This document shows positions 13,924-22,194 of a stretch of 42,524 nucleotides of DNA, in pieces. Source of the DNA: an uncultured bacterium. GTDB lineage: Bacteria > Actinomycetota > Coriobacteriia > Coriobacteriales > Coriobacteriaceae. The position numbers and the translations under genes are program-made. The notes beneath the pieces were generated by a model. The model did not search any database. It was not told the DNA's origin and saw only the letters and a list, made by a program, of their open reading frames with translations. The stretch's first letter is position 1. Each line of letters opens with the position of its first letter. Location: positions 1 through 42,524 of the forward strand of contig CAJMRD010000004.1 of assembly GCA_905215725.1 (NCBI GenBank). The letters are read 5' to 3'.

Positions 13924-15390
13924 TTGTCACAGTTCACCGATATCAGCCGCATTAACGTGTGCGGCGGCGACGGCGGAGCCGGATGCATGTCGTTTAGGCG
14001 CGAGGCATTTGTCCCCAAGGGCGGCCCCGATGGCGGCGACGGCGGTCGTGGCGGCAATGTCGTCATCCAGGCCGATGCTCAGCTGTCTTCGTTGATCGAT
14101 TACCGCTTTAAGCATCACTTCCGCGCCGAACGCGGCACGCACGGGCAGGGTGCCCGTCGTAACGGTAAGAGCGGCGAGGACCTTATTCTTAAGGTTCCCA
14201 TGGGTACCGTGGTGCGCGAGCTCGACCCCGAGACGCAGACCCCGATGTTCGAGATTGCCGATCTGGTGCATGATGGCGAGCGCGTCGTTGTGGCGCCCGG
14301 CGGTGCCGGTGGCCTGGGCAACACGCACTTTGTGACGTCGGTGCGCCGCGCGCCCGCGTTCGCTCAGCTGGGCGAACCGGCCGAGGAGCATTGGATTGAG
14401 CTCGAGATGAAGCTTATGGCCGATGCTGCGCTCGTGGGCTTTCCCTCGGTGGGTAAGTCTTCGCTCATCGCGCGCATGAGTGCCGCCCGTCCCAAGATCG
14501 CCGACTATCCGTTTACCACGCTCGTGCCGAACCTCGGCATGGTGCGTGCCGGTGAGTATTCTTACGTCGTTGCCGACGTTCCTGGTTTGATCGAGGGCGC
14601 GAGCGAGGGCAAGGGCCTGGGCCACCAGTTCCTGCGCCACATCGAGCGTACGGCGCTGATCATGCATGTCGTCGACATGACGGGCGGTTTTGAGGATCGC
14701 GACCCGGTTGAGGATTACCGCATCATCAACCGTGAGCTCGAGCAGTATGGCGCCGAGCTTTCGGAGCGTCCGCAGATCGTCGTCGCTAACAAGTGCGATG
14801 CGCCGGGCACGGCCGACAAGATTGCCGACCTTAAGCGTGCGGCGCTCGACGACGGGCATATGTTCTTTGCCGTGTCCGCCGTGACGGGTGCCGGCCTCAA
14901 TACGCTGATGCTTGCCGTGGGCGAGCAGGTGGCTAAGCTGCGAGCCGAGCTGGCGGTCTCTGATGAGCCAGTCGATCTTCGCGACGAGGAGTGGGAGCGC
15001 CGCCGTCTGCAGCGCGAGAAGCGTTTCCGCATTGTCCAGGAAGAGCCCGGTGCCTTCCGTGTGGTTGGTCGCGCGATTGAGCGCATGGTCATCCAGACCG
15101 ATTGGGAAAACGAGGAAGCCGTCATCTACCTGCAGCATAAGTTTGCTCGTATGGGAGTTGACGACGCGCTCGAGAAGGCCGGTTGCCGTGCGGGCGACGA
15201 GGTCCGCATTTGCCAGCGTGCCTTTGACTTTGAGGGCGCTGAGGACTTCTCGGAGTACGAGGAGCTCGAGGACGCTGGCGAGGACGTTGCCGTTGAGGCC
15301 ATTGACGTGGCCGACGTTGCAGATGAGGGCGTCGAGGTTGTCGATGCGGCTGATGCCGCGGACGATGCCGAGACCTCGGAGGGCGAGTAA
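13924..15390 (+). CDS. obgE: Obg-family GTPase (ribosome assembly)
   Basis: GTPase acting in late 50S assembly and stress signalling. The 488-residue protein has the glycine-rich Obg fold (residues 1 to about 160, with GGDGGAGCMSFRREAF and GGDGGRGGNVV). The G domain has its P-loop at 172-179 (GFPSVGKS), the switch-II motif DVPGLIEGAS and the base-specificity motif NKCD. An Obg C-terminal domain follows (about 345-430), then an acidic Glu/Asp/Ala tail of about 55 residues. The start is TTG 13924, with AGGAGG at 13911-13916. It leads the obgE-nadD-yqeK-rsfS group, which joins ribosome maturation with NAD synthesis as in many Gram-positive bacteria. Confidence 0.96.
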   Translation: MSQFTDISRINVCGGDGGAGCMSFRREAFVPKGGPDGGDGGRGGNVVIQADAQLSSLIDYRFKHHFRAERGTHGQGARRNGKSGEDLILKVPMGTVVRELDPETQTPMFEIADLVHDGERVVVAPGGAGGLGNTHFVTSVRRAPAFAQLGEPAEEHWIELEMKLMADAALVGFPSVGKSSLIARMSAARPKIADYPFTTLVPNLGMVRAGEYSYVVADVPGLIEGASEGKGLGHQFLRHIERTALIMHVVDMTGGFEDRDPVEDYRIINRELEQYGAELSERPQIVVANKCDAPGTADKIADLKRAALDDGHMFFAVSAVTGAGLNTLMLAVGEQVAKLRAELAVSDEPVDLRDEEWERRRLQREKRFRIVQEEPGAFRVVGRAIERMVIQTDWENEEAVIYLQHKFARMGVDDALEKAGCRAGDEVRICQRAFDFEGAEDFSEYEELEDAGEDVAVEAIDVADVADEGVEVVDAADAADDAETSEGE

Positions 15391-15393
15391 GCC

Positions 15394-16071
15394 ATGTCGC
15401 TGCGCGGTGGAATCGGTTTGCCCGAGCTGCCCATAAAAGAGGGCAAAGAGTTTCGGCTTGGCATTATGGGCGGCACCTTCGACCCGATTCATTACGGGCA
15501 CCTGGTGACTGCCGAGCAGGCGCGCGAGTCGCTCGACTTGGACGCCGTGCTCTTTATGCCGGCGGGCTCTCCCGCCTTTAAGCTTGACAAGCCGGTTACG
15601 CCTGCCGAGGACCGTTATGCCATGACGGTCCTCGCCACCGCCGCGAACCCGGCCTTTTTGGCGAGCCGGTTCGAGATTAACCGTCCGGGCGTAACCTATA
15701 CGGCCGATACGCTTCATGCCCTTCGCGACTTTTACCCGCCGCAGGTAAAGCTCTACTTTATTACGGGCGCCGATGCGATTATCGATATTGTGACCTGGCA
15801 TGATGCCGAACGAATCGCTGAGCTTGCTACCTTTATTGCGGCGACGCGACCGGGCTTTGATATCGATACGGCGCGTGCCCGAATCAAAGAGTCGGGGCTG
15901 CCGTTCGACGTGCGCTATATTCAGATTCCGGCGCTGGCGATCAGCTCGACGAACATTCGTAAGCGAGTTGCCCGCGGCATGAGCGTGCGCTATCTTACGA
16001 GCGAGTCCGTGCTCGGCTACATTCGCAAGCGCAGGCTATATGCCGATTTGGGCCAAGAAGATTTTGAGTGA
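15394..16071 (+). CDS. nadD: Nicotinate-nucleotide adenylyltransferase
   Basis: Catalyses adenylation of nicotinate mononucleotide in NAD synthesis. The 225-residue product has the nucleotidyltransferase motif GIMGGTFDPIHYGHL from about residue 24 (with the HxGH pair) and the C-terminal ISSTNIRKR motif. About 20 extra residues precede the usual start. ATG 15394, four bases after the obgE stop, is the first available, and the previous coding sequence provides GAGGG. It overlaps yqeK. Confidence 0.94.
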   Translation: MSLRGGIGLPELPIKEGKEFRLGIMGGTFDPIHYGHLVTAEQARESLDLDAVLFMPAGSPAFKLDKPVTPAEDRYAMTVLATAANPAFLASRFEINRPGVTYTADTLHALRDFYPPQVKLYFITGADAIIDIVTWHDAERIAELATFIAATRPGFDIDTARARIKESGLPFDVRYIQIPALAISSTNIRKRVARGMSVRYLTSESVLGYIRKRRLYADLGQEDFE

Positions 16072-16691
16072 TGGGGGCTACGTTGTCGGTAGAGGATCAG
16101 TTTGAGGGCGATGAGCGCGCGCTGCTCAAGCGCATTCAAGAGCTGCTCGATGTTCGCATGAAAGATAAGCGCAAGCGCTATGTGCATTCGCTGGGTGTTG
16201 CCGAGACCGCACTTCATCTGGCCGAGGTCTACGGCGTTGACCGCTTTGATGCGGCTGCCGCCGGCTTAATTCACGATTGGGACAAGGTTCTTTCCGATGA
16301 CGAGCTCGTGGCCCGCGCGCTTCACTATGGCATCAAGGTTGCCGGCTCTCCTTCCGCCGCGACGCCGCTTTTGCATGGCCCTGTTGCCGCCTATGAGCTT
16401 CCGCAGCTTTTTCCCGAGCTGTCGCCGGCTGTTTTCCAGGCTGTCGACCGTCACACCGTGGGTGCCTGCGACATGACGCCGCTCGATATGGTGGTCTTTG
16501 TGGCAGATGCCATCGAGCCCAACCGTCACGGCGACTATGCCCATGCGCTGCGCAAGATGGTGGGGGAGTCGACGCTTGACGAGTTGTTCTTCTCCTGTTT
16601 TGCGCAGGGTCTGGTCTATGTGATCCAGTCCGGGCGCTATCTTTATCCCACGGCTATTACGATTTACAACCATTACGCCCAGCTGCGCTAG
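16071..16691 (+). CDS. yqeK: YqeK-type HD-domain phosphohydrolase
   Basis: An HD-superfamily metal-dependent hydrolase of about 206 residues. Homologues of YqeK hydrolyse diadenosine tetraphosphate symmetrically. HD motifs visible are HSLGVAETALHLAE, the central IHDWDK, LLHGPVAAYE and the distal DMVVFVADAIEPNR. The start is taken as ATG 16071, which overlaps the nadD stop (TGATG); a GTG one codon earlier (16068) is also possible. The nadD-yqeK-rsfS order is strongly conserved in Gram-positive bacteria and supports the assignment. Confidence 0.88.
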   Translation: MGATLSVEDQFEGDERALLKRIQELLDVRMKDKRKRYVHSLGVAETALHLAEVYGVDRFDAAAAGLIHDWDKVLSDDELVARALHYGIKVAGSPSAATPLLHGPVAAYELPQLFPELSPAVFQAVDRHTVGACDMTPLDMVVFVADAIEPNRHGDYAHALRKMVGESTLDELFFSCFAQGLVYVIQSGRYLYPTAITIYNHYAQLR

Positions 16692-16719
16692 CTCGGGTGT
16701 GTCTAGAAAGAGGTATTCC

Positions 16720-17175
16720 ATGGCCGACGAGACCATGACTGACGAGCAGATTCTTGAAGGTGTGGAGCACAAGAGTTTCGTTGCCACGTCCGACCGCACC
16801 GCCGCCTCGCTGTCCGCGAGCGGTGTCGCCGCCGAGGATGTCGCCCGCGCCGCCGCGCAGGCCGCCTACGACAAGAAGGGCGAGGACGTGCAGGTGCTCG
16901 ACCTGACCGAGCTTTCCGACGTGTGCGACTACTTTGTGCTTGCCACCGGTACCAACAACCGCCAGGTCGATTCGATCGTCGACGAGATCGAGGAGAAGGT
17001 CGCCGAGGCTTGCGGCGAGCATCCGTTCTCCATCGAGGGCCGCGAGCAGAAGACCTGGATGCTCATGGACTACGGCTCGGTTGTCGTCCACGTCTTCACT
17101 CCCGAAGCCCGCGACTTCTACCGCCTAGAAAAGCTCTGGGGTGACGCCCCCCAGCTCCCCCTCAATCTCCTCTAG
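16720..17175 (+). CDS. rsfS: Ribosome silencing factor RsfS
   Basis: RsfS binds L14 and blocks subunit joining in starved or stationary cells. The conserved domain occupies about residues 38-140 of 151, including DLTELSDVCDYFVLATGTNN and WMLMDYGSVVVHVFTPEARDFYRLEKLWGD-type residues near the end. An N-terminal extension of about 37 residues, acidic and Ala-rich, precedes the domain and is not usual. ATG 16720 is supported by AAAGAGG at 16707-16713. Last gene of the obgE group; a strong terminator follows. Confidence 0.93.
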   Translation: MADETMTDEQILEGVEHKSFVATSDRTAASLSASGVAAEDVARAAAQAAYDKKGEDVQVLDLTELSDVCDYFVLATGTNNRQVDSIVDEIEEKVAEACGEHPFSIEGREQKTWMLMDYGSVVVHVFTPEARDFYRLEKLWGDAPQLPLNLL

Positions 17176-17177
17176 TG

Positions 17178-17204
17178 GCTCATTTGATACGGGGCTTTTT
17201 AGCT
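17178..17204 (+). repeat. Intergenic repeat, copy A
   Basis: A 27-base stretch beginning GCTCATTTGATACGGGG and ending TTTTTAGCTA, directly after the rsfS stop. It closely matches a stretch at 25229-25257 and partly one at 25201-25220. All copies lie just downstream of a gene end. Function unknown. Confidence 0.55.
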
Positions 17205-17219
17205 AGCTTCGCGCATTTC

Positions 17220-17262
17220 GCCGGGCAGTTGCGGTTTTCCGCACCCGCCCGGCTTTCTTTTT
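17220..17262 (+). terminator. Rho-independent terminator after rsfS
   Basis: GCCGGGC (17220-17226) pairs with GCCCGGC (17247-17253), with an inner TGCGG/CCGCA stem and TTTT loop, followed by TTTCTTTTT. Its polarity fits termination of the obgE-nadD-yqeK-rsfS transcript. dinB converges from the other strand. Confidence 0.85.
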
Positions 17263-17274
17263 GCCTAAAGGCGG

Positions 17275-18528
17275 TTAATCGTTGAAGCGGGATTGGCGGC
17301 CGAAAGATAGGGCGGTTTCGCCGAACTTGTCTCGGACGGCGTCGATAGCGACCGAGAGGTCGCGACGGTCGCTTGATTGGGCTCCGCGGTCGTCGACTTC
17401 GCAGAACAGGTCGGTCTGGATGCCGCCTTGGTGGTCGAAGTCGCTCATGCCGATGCCCGCTAAGCGAACATGCATGCCTTCCTGCCAGATGTTGTCGAGC
17501 AGTTCGAGTGCAACCGCCACGAAGATGTTCTCATCGTCGGTCGGATGAGGCAGCCGGCGCTGTGCCGTACGCCCGCTGCCATACGAATACTTAAGCTTGA
17601 GCGTTACCGTGCCGCCCGTCAGTCCCTGACGGCGCAGGCGGCGTCCAACCGACTCACCCAGCAGCGCAATCGCCGCTTCGATGTCCCCGCGCTCAGTCAA
17701 ATCTTTCGCAAAGGTGCGTTCATTGCTGACCGACTTGATCTTGCGCTCTTCATCGAGACTCGTGACTTCGGAGATTTCAAGTCCCAGCGCACGCTGACGC
17801 ATACGTTCGCCGTTGACGCCAAAAATAGAGGCCAAGGTGGATTCCGGCGCGCGTGACAGCTCGCCGAGCGTGTAGATGCGCATACGGCGCAGTCGCTCCT
17901 CGGCCGAGCGCCCGATGCCGCTCATGGCAGATACCGGCAGCGCGGCCAAAAAGCGCTGCTCGGTTCCGGGGCGCACGATGGTCAGCCCAAACGGCTTATC
18001 CCGCTCGCTTGCGATCTTTGCGACCGTCTTGTTGCAGCCCACGCCAATGGAGCACGTCACTCCCAGCGCTGCCACACGGTCGCTTATACGCCGTGCAACC
18101 AGCAGTGGGTCCTCGGGCGCAAAGCGACCCGGTGTGATATCGATAAAGGCTTCGTCGATGGATACGCGCTCAACGCGCGGCGTCTCCTCGGCAAGAATAG
18201 CCATGACCTGCGCGCTCACCTCGCGGTAGCGATCAAAGTGCCCGTGCGTCCAAATGGCTTGCGGGCACAAGCGCCGCGCCTCGGCCGAGGCCATGGCAGA
18301 GCGCACGCCAAAGCGACGTGCCTCATACGAACACGTGGACACGACGCCACGCGAATCGGCGTCTCCGCCCACGATGAGCGGCTTTCCGCGCCATTCGGGA
18401 TGATCGAGCATCTCCACGCTCGCAAAAAACGCATCGAGGTCCATGAGGCCCACCGCCGGACCCGTCCAGGGAGGTGGCGTGACGCCCATGGCATCCTTAT
18501 AACCGTATGTATGTTCGCGTCTTTCCAT
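17275..18528 (-). CDS. dinB: DNA polymerase IV (Y-family translesion polymerase)
   Basis: Error-prone Y-family polymerase that copies past damaged bases. The 417-residue product carries the catalytic MDLDAFFASVE (Asp30, Asp32 region) and the SIDEAFIDIT motif, with the helix-hairpin-helix and little-finger domains after. Near the C-terminus QTDLF is a good sliding-clamp-binding motif. ATG 18528 gives about 25 residues before the fold. An alternative ATG at 18489 with a weak AAGGA gives a more usual length. A TATACT box at 18535-18540 would place the transcript start almost on ATG 18528, so translation may be leaderless. It is the only minus-strand gene in the window. No clear LexA operator is visible. 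Confidence 0.94.
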   Translation of the reverse strand: MERREHTYGYKDAMGVTPPPWTGPAVGLMDLDAFFASVEMLDHPEWRGKPLIVGGDADSRGVVSTCSYEARRFGVRSAMASAEARRLCPQAIWTHGHFDRYREVSAQVMAILAEETPRVERVSIDEAFIDITPGRFAPEDPLLVARRISDRVAALGVTCSIGVGCNKTVAKIASERDKPFGLTIVRPGTEQRFLAALPVSAMSGIGRSAEERLRRMRIYTLGELSRAPESTLASIFGVNGERMRQRALGLEISEVTSLDEERKIKSVSNERTFAKDLTERGDIEAAIALLGESVGRRLRRQGLTGGTVTLKLKYSYGSGRTAQRRLPHPTDDENIFVAVALELLDNIWQEGMHVRLAGIGMSDFDHQGGIQTDLFCEVDDRGAQSSDRRDLSVAIDAVRDKFGETALSFGRQSRFND

Positions 18529-18534
18529 GTCATG

Positions 18535-18540
18535 AGTATA
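18535..18540 (-). promoter_or_regulatory. Candidate -10 element of dinB
   Basis: On the minus strand the hexamer reads TATACT, a perfect -10 but for one base. Normal spacing would start the RNA at about 18528, the first base of the longer dinB ORF. No convincing -35 hexamer is found 16-18 bases upstream, so this is tentative. Confidence 0.35.
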
Positions 18541-18644
18541 CCGCGCAGCTCATGTGGGGTGCGTGTATGTGCTTGCAAATCCCGAATTCTTGTCTAAGAT
18601 ATGGATTTGCCCTCGACTACACCGAAGAAGTTGGTCTCACGGAC

Positions 18645-18673
18645 TTCACCTGCCCGCGTCGATGGCGTATTAT
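18645..18673 (+). promoter_or_regulatory. Candidate promoter of the rpsP operon
   Basis: TTCACC (18645-18650) and TATTAT (18668-18673) are 17 bases apart and 57 bases before rpsP. A second candidate, TTGCAA (18573-18578) with TAAGAT (18595-18600) and a 16-base spacer, lies farther upstream. Either or both could drive rpsP-khpA-rimM-trmD-lepB. Confidence 0.45.
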
Positions 18674-18729
18674 GTTCAACTGTTTGTTTGTAGTTGCAGC
18701 CTAAAGCTGCTTGGTTGGAGGAGTTTCCT

Positions 18730-19071
18730 TTGGCAGTCAAGATTCGCCTTGCTCGTCACGGCGCTAAGAAGCGTCCGTACTACCGTGTCGTCGTCGCCGA
18801 TTCCCGCGCCCCGCGTGACGGTCGTATCATCGAGGAGGTTGGCCGCTACAACCCGATGACCGCCCCCAAGACCATCAACCTCGACCTCGAGAAGATCGCC
18901 GACTGGCAGTCCAAGGGCGCTCAGCTCACCGACGCCGTCGCCGCTCTGGTCAAGGCCGCCAACGAGGGCGAGAAGACCGAGACCGTCGTCAAGAAGTCCA
19001 AGAAGCAGCTCGCCAAAGAGGCCGAGGCAGCTAAGGCTGCCGCTGAGGCCGCTGAGGGTGCCGAGGAGTAA
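18730..19071 (+). CDS. rpsP: 30S ribosomal protein S16
   Basis: Small-subunit protein needed for 30S assembly. The 113-residue product starts (TTG) AVKIRLARHGAKKRPYYRVV, the S16 consensus, and keeps the RDGRIIEEVGRYNP block. A C-terminal Lys/Ala/Glu-rich extension of about 30 residues follows the core. The TTG start at 18730 is set by homology and by GGAGGA at 18717-18722; an in-frame ATG at 18694 would add 12 non-homologous residues. First gene of the rpsP-khpA-rimM-trmD group. Confidence 0.95.
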   Translation: MAVKIRLARHGAKKRPYYRVVVADSRAPRDGRIIEEVGRYNPMTAPKTINLDLEKIADWQSKGAQLTDAVAALVKAANEGEKTETVVKKSKKQLAKEAEAAKAAAEAAEGAEE

Positions 19072-19074
19072 ATC

Positions 19075-19359
19075 GTGCCTGAGGTTGACGCTGCACAGCT
19101 CGAGGGTGAGGCAATGCTCTCAGATCGCATCGCCGATCTCGTCGAATATCTCGTTGTTCAGATCGTCGACGACCCGGATTCCGTGAGCCTTGAGGTCATT
19201 GATGGTGATGACGCCTCTACGATTGAGGTTTCTGTCGCCGAGGATGACGTTGCTAAGGTCATCGGCCGTCGTGGCCGTACCATCAAGGCCATTCGCACGC
19301 TCGCCCGTGCACTGGCCGCTCGCCTCGACACTGCTGTCGAGGTAGAGGTTCTGGGCTAG
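19075..19359 (+). CDS. khpA: KH-domain RNA-binding protein (KhpA/YlqC type)
   Basis: A small KH-domain RNA-binding protein. The GRRG loop is clear in VAKVIGRRGRTIKAIRTLAR, and the fold starts LVEYLVVQIVDDPDSV. In Gram-positive bacteria it partners a second KH/Jag protein in RNA-based control of cell growth and division. GTG 19075 (with GAGGAG at 19062-19067) gives 94 residues. ATG 19114, preceded by GAGGGTGAGG, gives 81 residues, nearer the family length. Both starts are credible. Location between rpsP and rimM is the conserved one. Confidence 0.87.
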   Translation: MPEVDAAQLEGEAMLSDRIADLVEYLVVQIVDDPDSVSLEVIDGDDASTIEVSVAEDDVAKVIGRRGRTIKAIRTLARALAARLDTAVEVEVLG

Positions 19360-19363
19360 GACC

Positions 19364-19885
19364 TTGAGGTCCCAGTACAAAAACATCGCCCGTGTGGTCA
19401 AGCCGCACGGAAGGAAGGGGGAGGTCCTCGCGCAGCCGCTGCGGGGGCTTCCTTCTGTATTAGAGCCGGGTATGCGCGTCGCCCTGACGCCGCCGGCGCT
19501 CAAGCGCGACCGCTTTTGCACGGTCGTGTCCGTCACCGATACGGGCGATGGCGATCTGGTCTTGTTTGAGGGCATTGACGACTTGACGGCCGCCGAGGGC
19601 ATCACGGGATGCTATGTGTTGGCAAATCGTGACGATTTTGAGCTCGATTCACTCGACGCCGCCTATACCGACCTGATGGGTCGCGAGGTGGTCGACGAGC
19701 GCTTCGGTTCACTCGGCACGATCGTCGAGATCATGTCGACGCCCGCTAACGATGTTTGGGTTGTCGAGGGTGATCGGTACGGCGAGGTACTGATTCCCGT
19801 GATCGAGCAGGTTGTGCTCGATCTTCCCGACACAGGAACAATTTCCGTCCACGTTATGGACGGCCTGATCGATATGGACAAGTAG
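19364..19885 (+). CDS. rimM: 16S rRNA processing/assembly factor RimM
   Basis: RimM binds S19 and helps mature the 30S head. The 173-residue product has the N-terminal beta-barrel (IARVVKPHGRKGEVLAQPL) and a C-terminal PRC-barrel (DLMGREVVDERFGSLGTIVE, then EVLIPVIEQVVLDLP). The start is TTG 19364, five bases after the khpA stop. Neighbours S16 and TrmD are the classic partners. Confidence 0.93.
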   Translation: MRSQYKNIARVVKPHGRKGEVLAQPLRGLPSVLEPGMRVALTPPALKRDRFCTVVSVTDTGDGDLVLFEGIDDLTAAEGITGCYVLANRDDFELDSLDAAYTDLMGREVVDERFGSLGTIVEIMSTPANDVWVVEGDRYGEVLIPVIEQVVLDLPDTGTISVHVMDGLIDMDK

Positions 19886-19895
19886 GGAGGACAAC

Positions 19896-20654
19896 ATGCT
19901 GATTGAGACCCTTTCGGTCTTTCCCGAGATGTTTGAGCCCGTCATGTCCACATCGATTTTGGGCCGCGCCCGCAAGGCCGGCCTTTTTGATTTTAAGGCG
20001 TATAACCTGCGCGACTGGACGCACGACCGCCATCGTACCGTCGATGACGAGCCGTACGGCGGCGGGCAGGGCATGCTCATGAAGGTCGAGCCTATTGCCG
20101 AGGCCATCGAGGCTATTAGCTCCGAGGGTCCTAAGCCCACCGTGGTGTTTTTTACCCCCTGTGGCGAGCCCTTTACACAGCATGTGGCCGAGCGCCTGCT
20201 CAAAAGCGAGCGCTTGCTGTTTGTGTGCAGCCGTTACGAGGGTGTCGACGAGCGTGCCTATGCGTATGCCGACGAGCGCCTGTCGATCGGCGATTACGTG
20301 CTCACGGGCGGCGAGCTTCCCGCTATGGTCGTTGCCGATGCTGTCGTACGCCTGATTCCCGGCGCCCTTGGTGACGAGATGAGCAACGTCGACGAGTCGT
20401 TCTCGACCGCCGAGGACGGAGGCCTGCTCGAGTATGCGCAGTACACTCGCCCTGCTGAATTCAACGGCGAGGGCGTGCCGCCGGTGCTCGTGAGCGGTGA
20501 CCATGCCAAGGTTGACGCCTGGCGCCGTAAGAATGCCATCGAGCGCACCTGCCGCTGGCGTCCCGACCTGATCGAGACGGCACGGCTTACGCCCCAGGAG
20601 CGCGCATACGCGCAGGAGATTCTGGACGCTTCGTATTCGCAGAGCGAGGAGTGA
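19896..20654 (+). CDS. trmD: tRNA (guanine37-N1)-methyltransferase
   Basis: SPOUT methyltransferase that makes m1G37 in tRNAs reading CNN codons and so prevents +1 frameshifting. The 252-residue protein begins IETLSVFPEMFEPVMSTSIL and has the DDEPYGGGQGML motif. The trefoil-knot S-adenosylmethionine site comprises SRYEGVDER, IGDYVLTGGELPAMV and the RLIPGALGD segment. ATG 19896 is supported by GGGAGG. Ten bases separate it from rimM. Confidence 0.96.
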   Translation: MLIETLSVFPEMFEPVMSTSILGRARKAGLFDFKAYNLRDWTHDRHRTVDDEPYGGGQGMLMKVEPIAEAIEAISSEGPKPTVVFFTPCGEPFTQHVAERLLKSERLLFVCSRYEGVDERAYAYADERLSIGDYVLTGGELPAMVVADAVVRLIPGALGDEMSNVDESFSTAEDGGLLEYAQYTRPAEFNGEGVPPVLVSGDHAKVDAWRRKNAIERTCRWRPDLIETARLTPQERAYAQEILDASYSQSEE

Positions 20655-20656
20655 GA

Positions 20657-21220
20657 ATGGTTCCATCGCAGCATTCCGCGTTGAGGGGCGCTTTTGAGTG
20701 GATCGCGGTCATCGCGATCGCGCTTGTGGCCACCTTCCTGATCCGCACCTTTGTGGTCGAGCCCTTTGTGGTGCCCACCGGCTCTATGGAGGACACAATC
20801 GAGATTGGCGACCAGATCCTGGCGCAAAAGGTGAGCCTCGAGCTCGGTCAGCCCGTCAAACAGGGTGATATCGTGGTGTTCCACAACCCCGATGCCACTT
20901 CCGAGCATGATGTTCTTGTCAAGCGTGTTATTGCCACGGCCGGCCAGACGGTCGACCTGCAGGACGGCAAGGTGGTCGTTGACGGCCAAGCGCTCGACGA
21001 GGACTATACGACGGGCATGAGCTGGCCGCTTTCGGTCCAAGCGCCTGGCGCCCAGGTGAGTTATCCCTACACCGTTCCCGACGGGTGCGTGTGGGTGATG
21101 GGCGACAACCGCGAAAACTCTGCCGACTCGCGCTACTTTGGTCCCGTCGATCGCTCTGATTTGATCGCTGTGGCGCTTGTGCGCTACTGGCCGCTCAACC
21201 GCATCGGCGCTATCGACTAA
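20657..21220 (+). CDS. lepB: Signal peptidase I
   Basis: Membrane serine protease that removes signal peptides from exported proteins. The 187-residue product has one N-terminal membrane helix (about residues 12-33). Ser43 lies in PTGSMEDTIEIGD and Lys89 in VLVKRVIATAGQ, forming the Ser-Lys dyad, and box E is present as GDNRENSADSRYFGPV. ATG 20657 with GAGGAG at 20645-20650 is preferred to GTG 20651, which would be too close to the ribosome site. In the same group as rplS in many genomes, but here it follows trmD directly. Confidence 0.94.
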   Translation: MVPSQHSALRGAFEWIAVIAIALVATFLIRTFVVEPFVVPTGSMEDTIEIGDQILAQKVSLELGQPVKQGDIVVFHNPDATSEHDVLVKRVIATAGQTVDLQDGKVVVDGQALDEDYTTGMSWPLSVQAPGAQVSYPYTVPDGCVWVMGDNRENSADSRYFGPVDRSDLIAVALVRYWPLNRIGAID

Positions 21221-21279
21221 AAACCGCTATAGTACAGTACCTAACCGTGTAATCGTTTCGACGAGGGGATATTAGAGGC

Positions 21280-22191
21280 ATGAACGCTTCATCGCTTTCC
21301 TTCCAAGACATCATCCTGCGCCTCCAGCAGTACTGGGGCGAGCAGGGCTGCGTCATTATGCAGCCCTATGACTCCGAGGTCGGTGCCGGTACCTTCCATA
21401 CCGCGACCACGCTGCGCTCGCTCGGTCCCGCCGAATGGCGCACCTGCTATGCGCAGCCCTGCCGCCGTCCCGCCGACGGCCGCTACGGCGAGAACCCTAA
21501 CCGCATGCAGCACTACTATCAGTTCCAGGTGCTCATTAAGCCCTCTCCGGTTAATGCTCAGGAGCTTTACCTGGGGTCTCTTGCTGCCATTGGCCTGGAC
21601 CCCAACGACCATGATGTCCGTTTTGTCGAGGACGACTGGGAGAGCCCGACGCTGGGCGCCTGGGGCCTTGGCTGGGAGGTCTGGCTCAACGGCATGGAGG
21701 TCACGCAGTTCACGTACTTCCAGCAGGTGGGCGGTATCGAGGTCGACCCCGTGCCCGTCGAGATCACCTATGGCCTGGAGCGTATCGCCATGTACGCTCA
21801 GGGCGTCAACTCGGTCTACGATCTGGTGTGGAGCTATCTGCCCGACGGCACGCCCATGACCTACGGCGACGTGTTCCTCGAGAACGAGCGCGAGTTCAGT
21901 GCCTATAACTTTGAGGTCGCCAACGTCGAGATGATGCGTCAGAAGTTTGACGACTACGAGGCCGAGTGCCATTCCTGCCTGGAGCGCAAGCTGCCGTTGC
22001 CGGCGTACGACTGTGTCATGAAGTGCAGCCACGCCTTCAACCTGCTCGATGCCCGCGGAGCCCTGTCCGCGGTCGAGCGTGCCAACTACATCCTGCGCGT
22101 CCGCGCCGTCGCCAAGGCGTGCTGCGAGGCCTACATGGCCGAGGTCGCCGGAGTCAACGAGAATGCCGACCAGGAAGGCGAGGTGGCGTAA
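21280..22191 (+). CDS. glyQ: Glycyl-tRNA synthetase alpha subunit
   Basis: Catalytic (class II) subunit of the two-chain bacterial glycyl-tRNA synthetase. The 303-residue product starts with SFQDIILRLQQYWGEQGCVI and contains MQPYDSEVGAGTFH and the YAQPCRRPADGRYGENPNR block, diagnostic for GlyQ. ATG 21280 is supported by AGAGG at about 21273. The 59-base upstream gap is too short to hold a T-box leader. glyS follows after three bases. Confidence 0.97.
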   Translation: MNASSLSFQDIILRLQQYWGEQGCVIMQPYDSEVGAGTFHTATTLRSLGPAEWRTCYAQPCRRPADGRYGENPNRMQHYYQFQVLIKPSPVNAQELYLGSLAAIGLDPNDHDVRFVEDDWESPTLGAWGLGWEVWLNGMEVTQFTYFQQVGGIEVDPVPVEITYGLERIAMYAQGVNSVYDLVWSYLPDGTPMTYGDVFLENEREFSAYNFEVANVEMMRQKFDDYEAECHSCLERKLPLPAYDCVMKCSHAFNLLDARGALSAVERANYILRVRAVAKACCEAYMAEVAGVNENADQEGEVA

Positions 22192-22194
22192 GCC

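Noticed and set aside
13927..15801. 624-residue minus-strand ORF across obgE and nadD
   Set aside because: Spans two well-identified plus-strand genes and has no domain or start signals; an antisense shadow.
18500..18560. LexA operator at dinB
   Set aside because: A CGAAC sequence is present on the minus strand, but the second half-site does not match CGAACNNNNGTTCG or the GAAC-N4-GTTC form.
21221..21279. T-box riboswitch upstream of glyQS
   Set aside because: The gap is only 59 bases and lacks the conserved T-box sequence and room for the specifier stem.
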